A stretch of DNA of 5,653 nt. Origin: Solirubrobacterales bacterium. GTDB taxonomy: Bacteria > Actinomycetota > Thermoleophilia > Solirubrobacterales > Solirubrobacteraceae. The stretch covers positions 1 through 5,653 of the forward strand of contig JACDAP010000611.1 in the NCBI GenBank assembly GCA_013695395.1, given 5' to 3'. Made by a program: the position numbers and the translations under genes. The number at the start of each line of letters is the position of its first letter. The first letter of the stretch is position 1. The notes under the pieces are model-generated. The model saw only the letters and a program-made list of their open reading frames with translations. It did no database searches and had not been told where the DNA came from. Positions 5,475 through 5,653 of the stretch are shown here, in pieces.

Positions 5475-5653
5475 GAAGGACCGCGCGTCGATGCGGGAGG
5501 GGCCGCTGGCCGCACTGTTCCGCAAGACCGACGAGGTCGCCGGGCAGGAGCCCGGGGCCGACCCCAACCCGTCAGGAGCCCCCGTGGACGAGCCGACCGA
5601 GCGCAGGCCGTCCGACGAGCGCGTCCCCCGCGGCAGCACCGGCCCCGACGGGC
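5461..5653 (+). CDS. 5' part of the ParA-coupled partner gene (possibly FtsZ-like with an N-terminal extension)
   Basis: The first 64 codons of a gene that runs out of the window, starting ATG inside the last 14 nt of the ParA gene. Residues 1-12 are basic (MANGKKDRASMR), followed by EGPLAALFRKT (13-23). The L-A-A-L-F-R-K core resembles the N-terminal peptide of ParB/Spo0J (B. subtilis Spo0J starts with a basic stretch ending in INALF) that stimulates ParA ATPase. Residues 24-64 are acidic, proline- and glycine-rich and look disordered, a linker to a domain outside the window. The overlap and strong ribosome site suggest production at a set ratio to ParA. From memory, proteins starting like this in Thermoleophilia carry an FtsZ/tubulin domain, but nothing in the window shows it. 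It could equally be another ParA cargo adaptor. Confidence 0.8.
   Translation, partial: MANGKKDRASMREGPLAALFRKTDEVAGQEPGADPNPSGAPVDEPTERRPSDERVPRGSTGPDG

Noticed and set aside
4560..5639. Minus-strand open frame opposite the ParA gene
   Set aside because: It is a mirror of ParA codons with no recognisable motif. The plus strand has an unmistakable ParA with its own ribosome site.
1..5653. CRISPR arrays, tRNA or rRNA genes, insertion sequences
   Set aside because: No direct repeats with spacers, no cloverleaf or rRNA-like sequence, and no transposase motif or terminal inverted repeats were found by eye.

Overview
The window is about 70% or more GC and densely coded, with G or C at nearly every third codon position and GTG starts at three of the genes. 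Gene content and protein style point to a high-GC actinobacterium. The HEPN-like hypothetical protein, and the ParA whose coupled partner begins MANGKKDRAS, fit what I remember of class Thermoleophilia (Solirubrobacterales relatives). That placement is from memory, not from a search.

Layout. At the left edge, bases 1-88 (minus) look like the start of a divergent secreted or membrane protein cut off by the window. Bases 115-1434 (plus) encode a 439-residue conserved hypothetical protein with a helical, HEPN-like C-terminal part that includes an R-X5-H motif. Bases 1435-1534 are a convergent gap with two hairpins, one placed 17-19 nt beyond each of the two stop codons. A three-gene minus-strand operon then runs from 4611 down to 1535. 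It holds a two-domain cupin, an ArsA/Get3-type ATPase of the Rv3679 (BagA) type, and an ArsA/Get3-type ATPase of the Rv3680 (BagB) type. Gaps are 6 nt and then a 4-nt GTGA overlap. Bases 4612-4697 are a divergent promoter region. Bases 4698-5474 (plus) encode a ParA-family ATPase, which overlaps by 14 nt a second gene that leaves the window at 5653.

How the genes may work together. The two ArsA-like proteins are probably one heterodimer. The BagA-like subunit keeps the signature lysine but has alanine where the switch-I aspartate should be. The BagB-like subunit keeps the aspartate but has serine in place of the lysine. Neither has the cysteines used for arsenite or zinc, so this is not an arsenic pump. 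The cupin is made from the same transcript and its substrate is unknown. The ParA has no ParB or parS beside it. Its coupled partner starts with a short basic peptide containing L-A-A-L-F, resembling the ParA-activating N-terminus of ParB/Spo0J, followed by an acidic, proline-rich linker. From memory this may be the extension of an FtsZ-like protein, but the diagnostic domain lies outside the window. Three deviant-Walker-A ATPases of the ArsA/MinD/ParA superfamily therefore lie within 4 kb.
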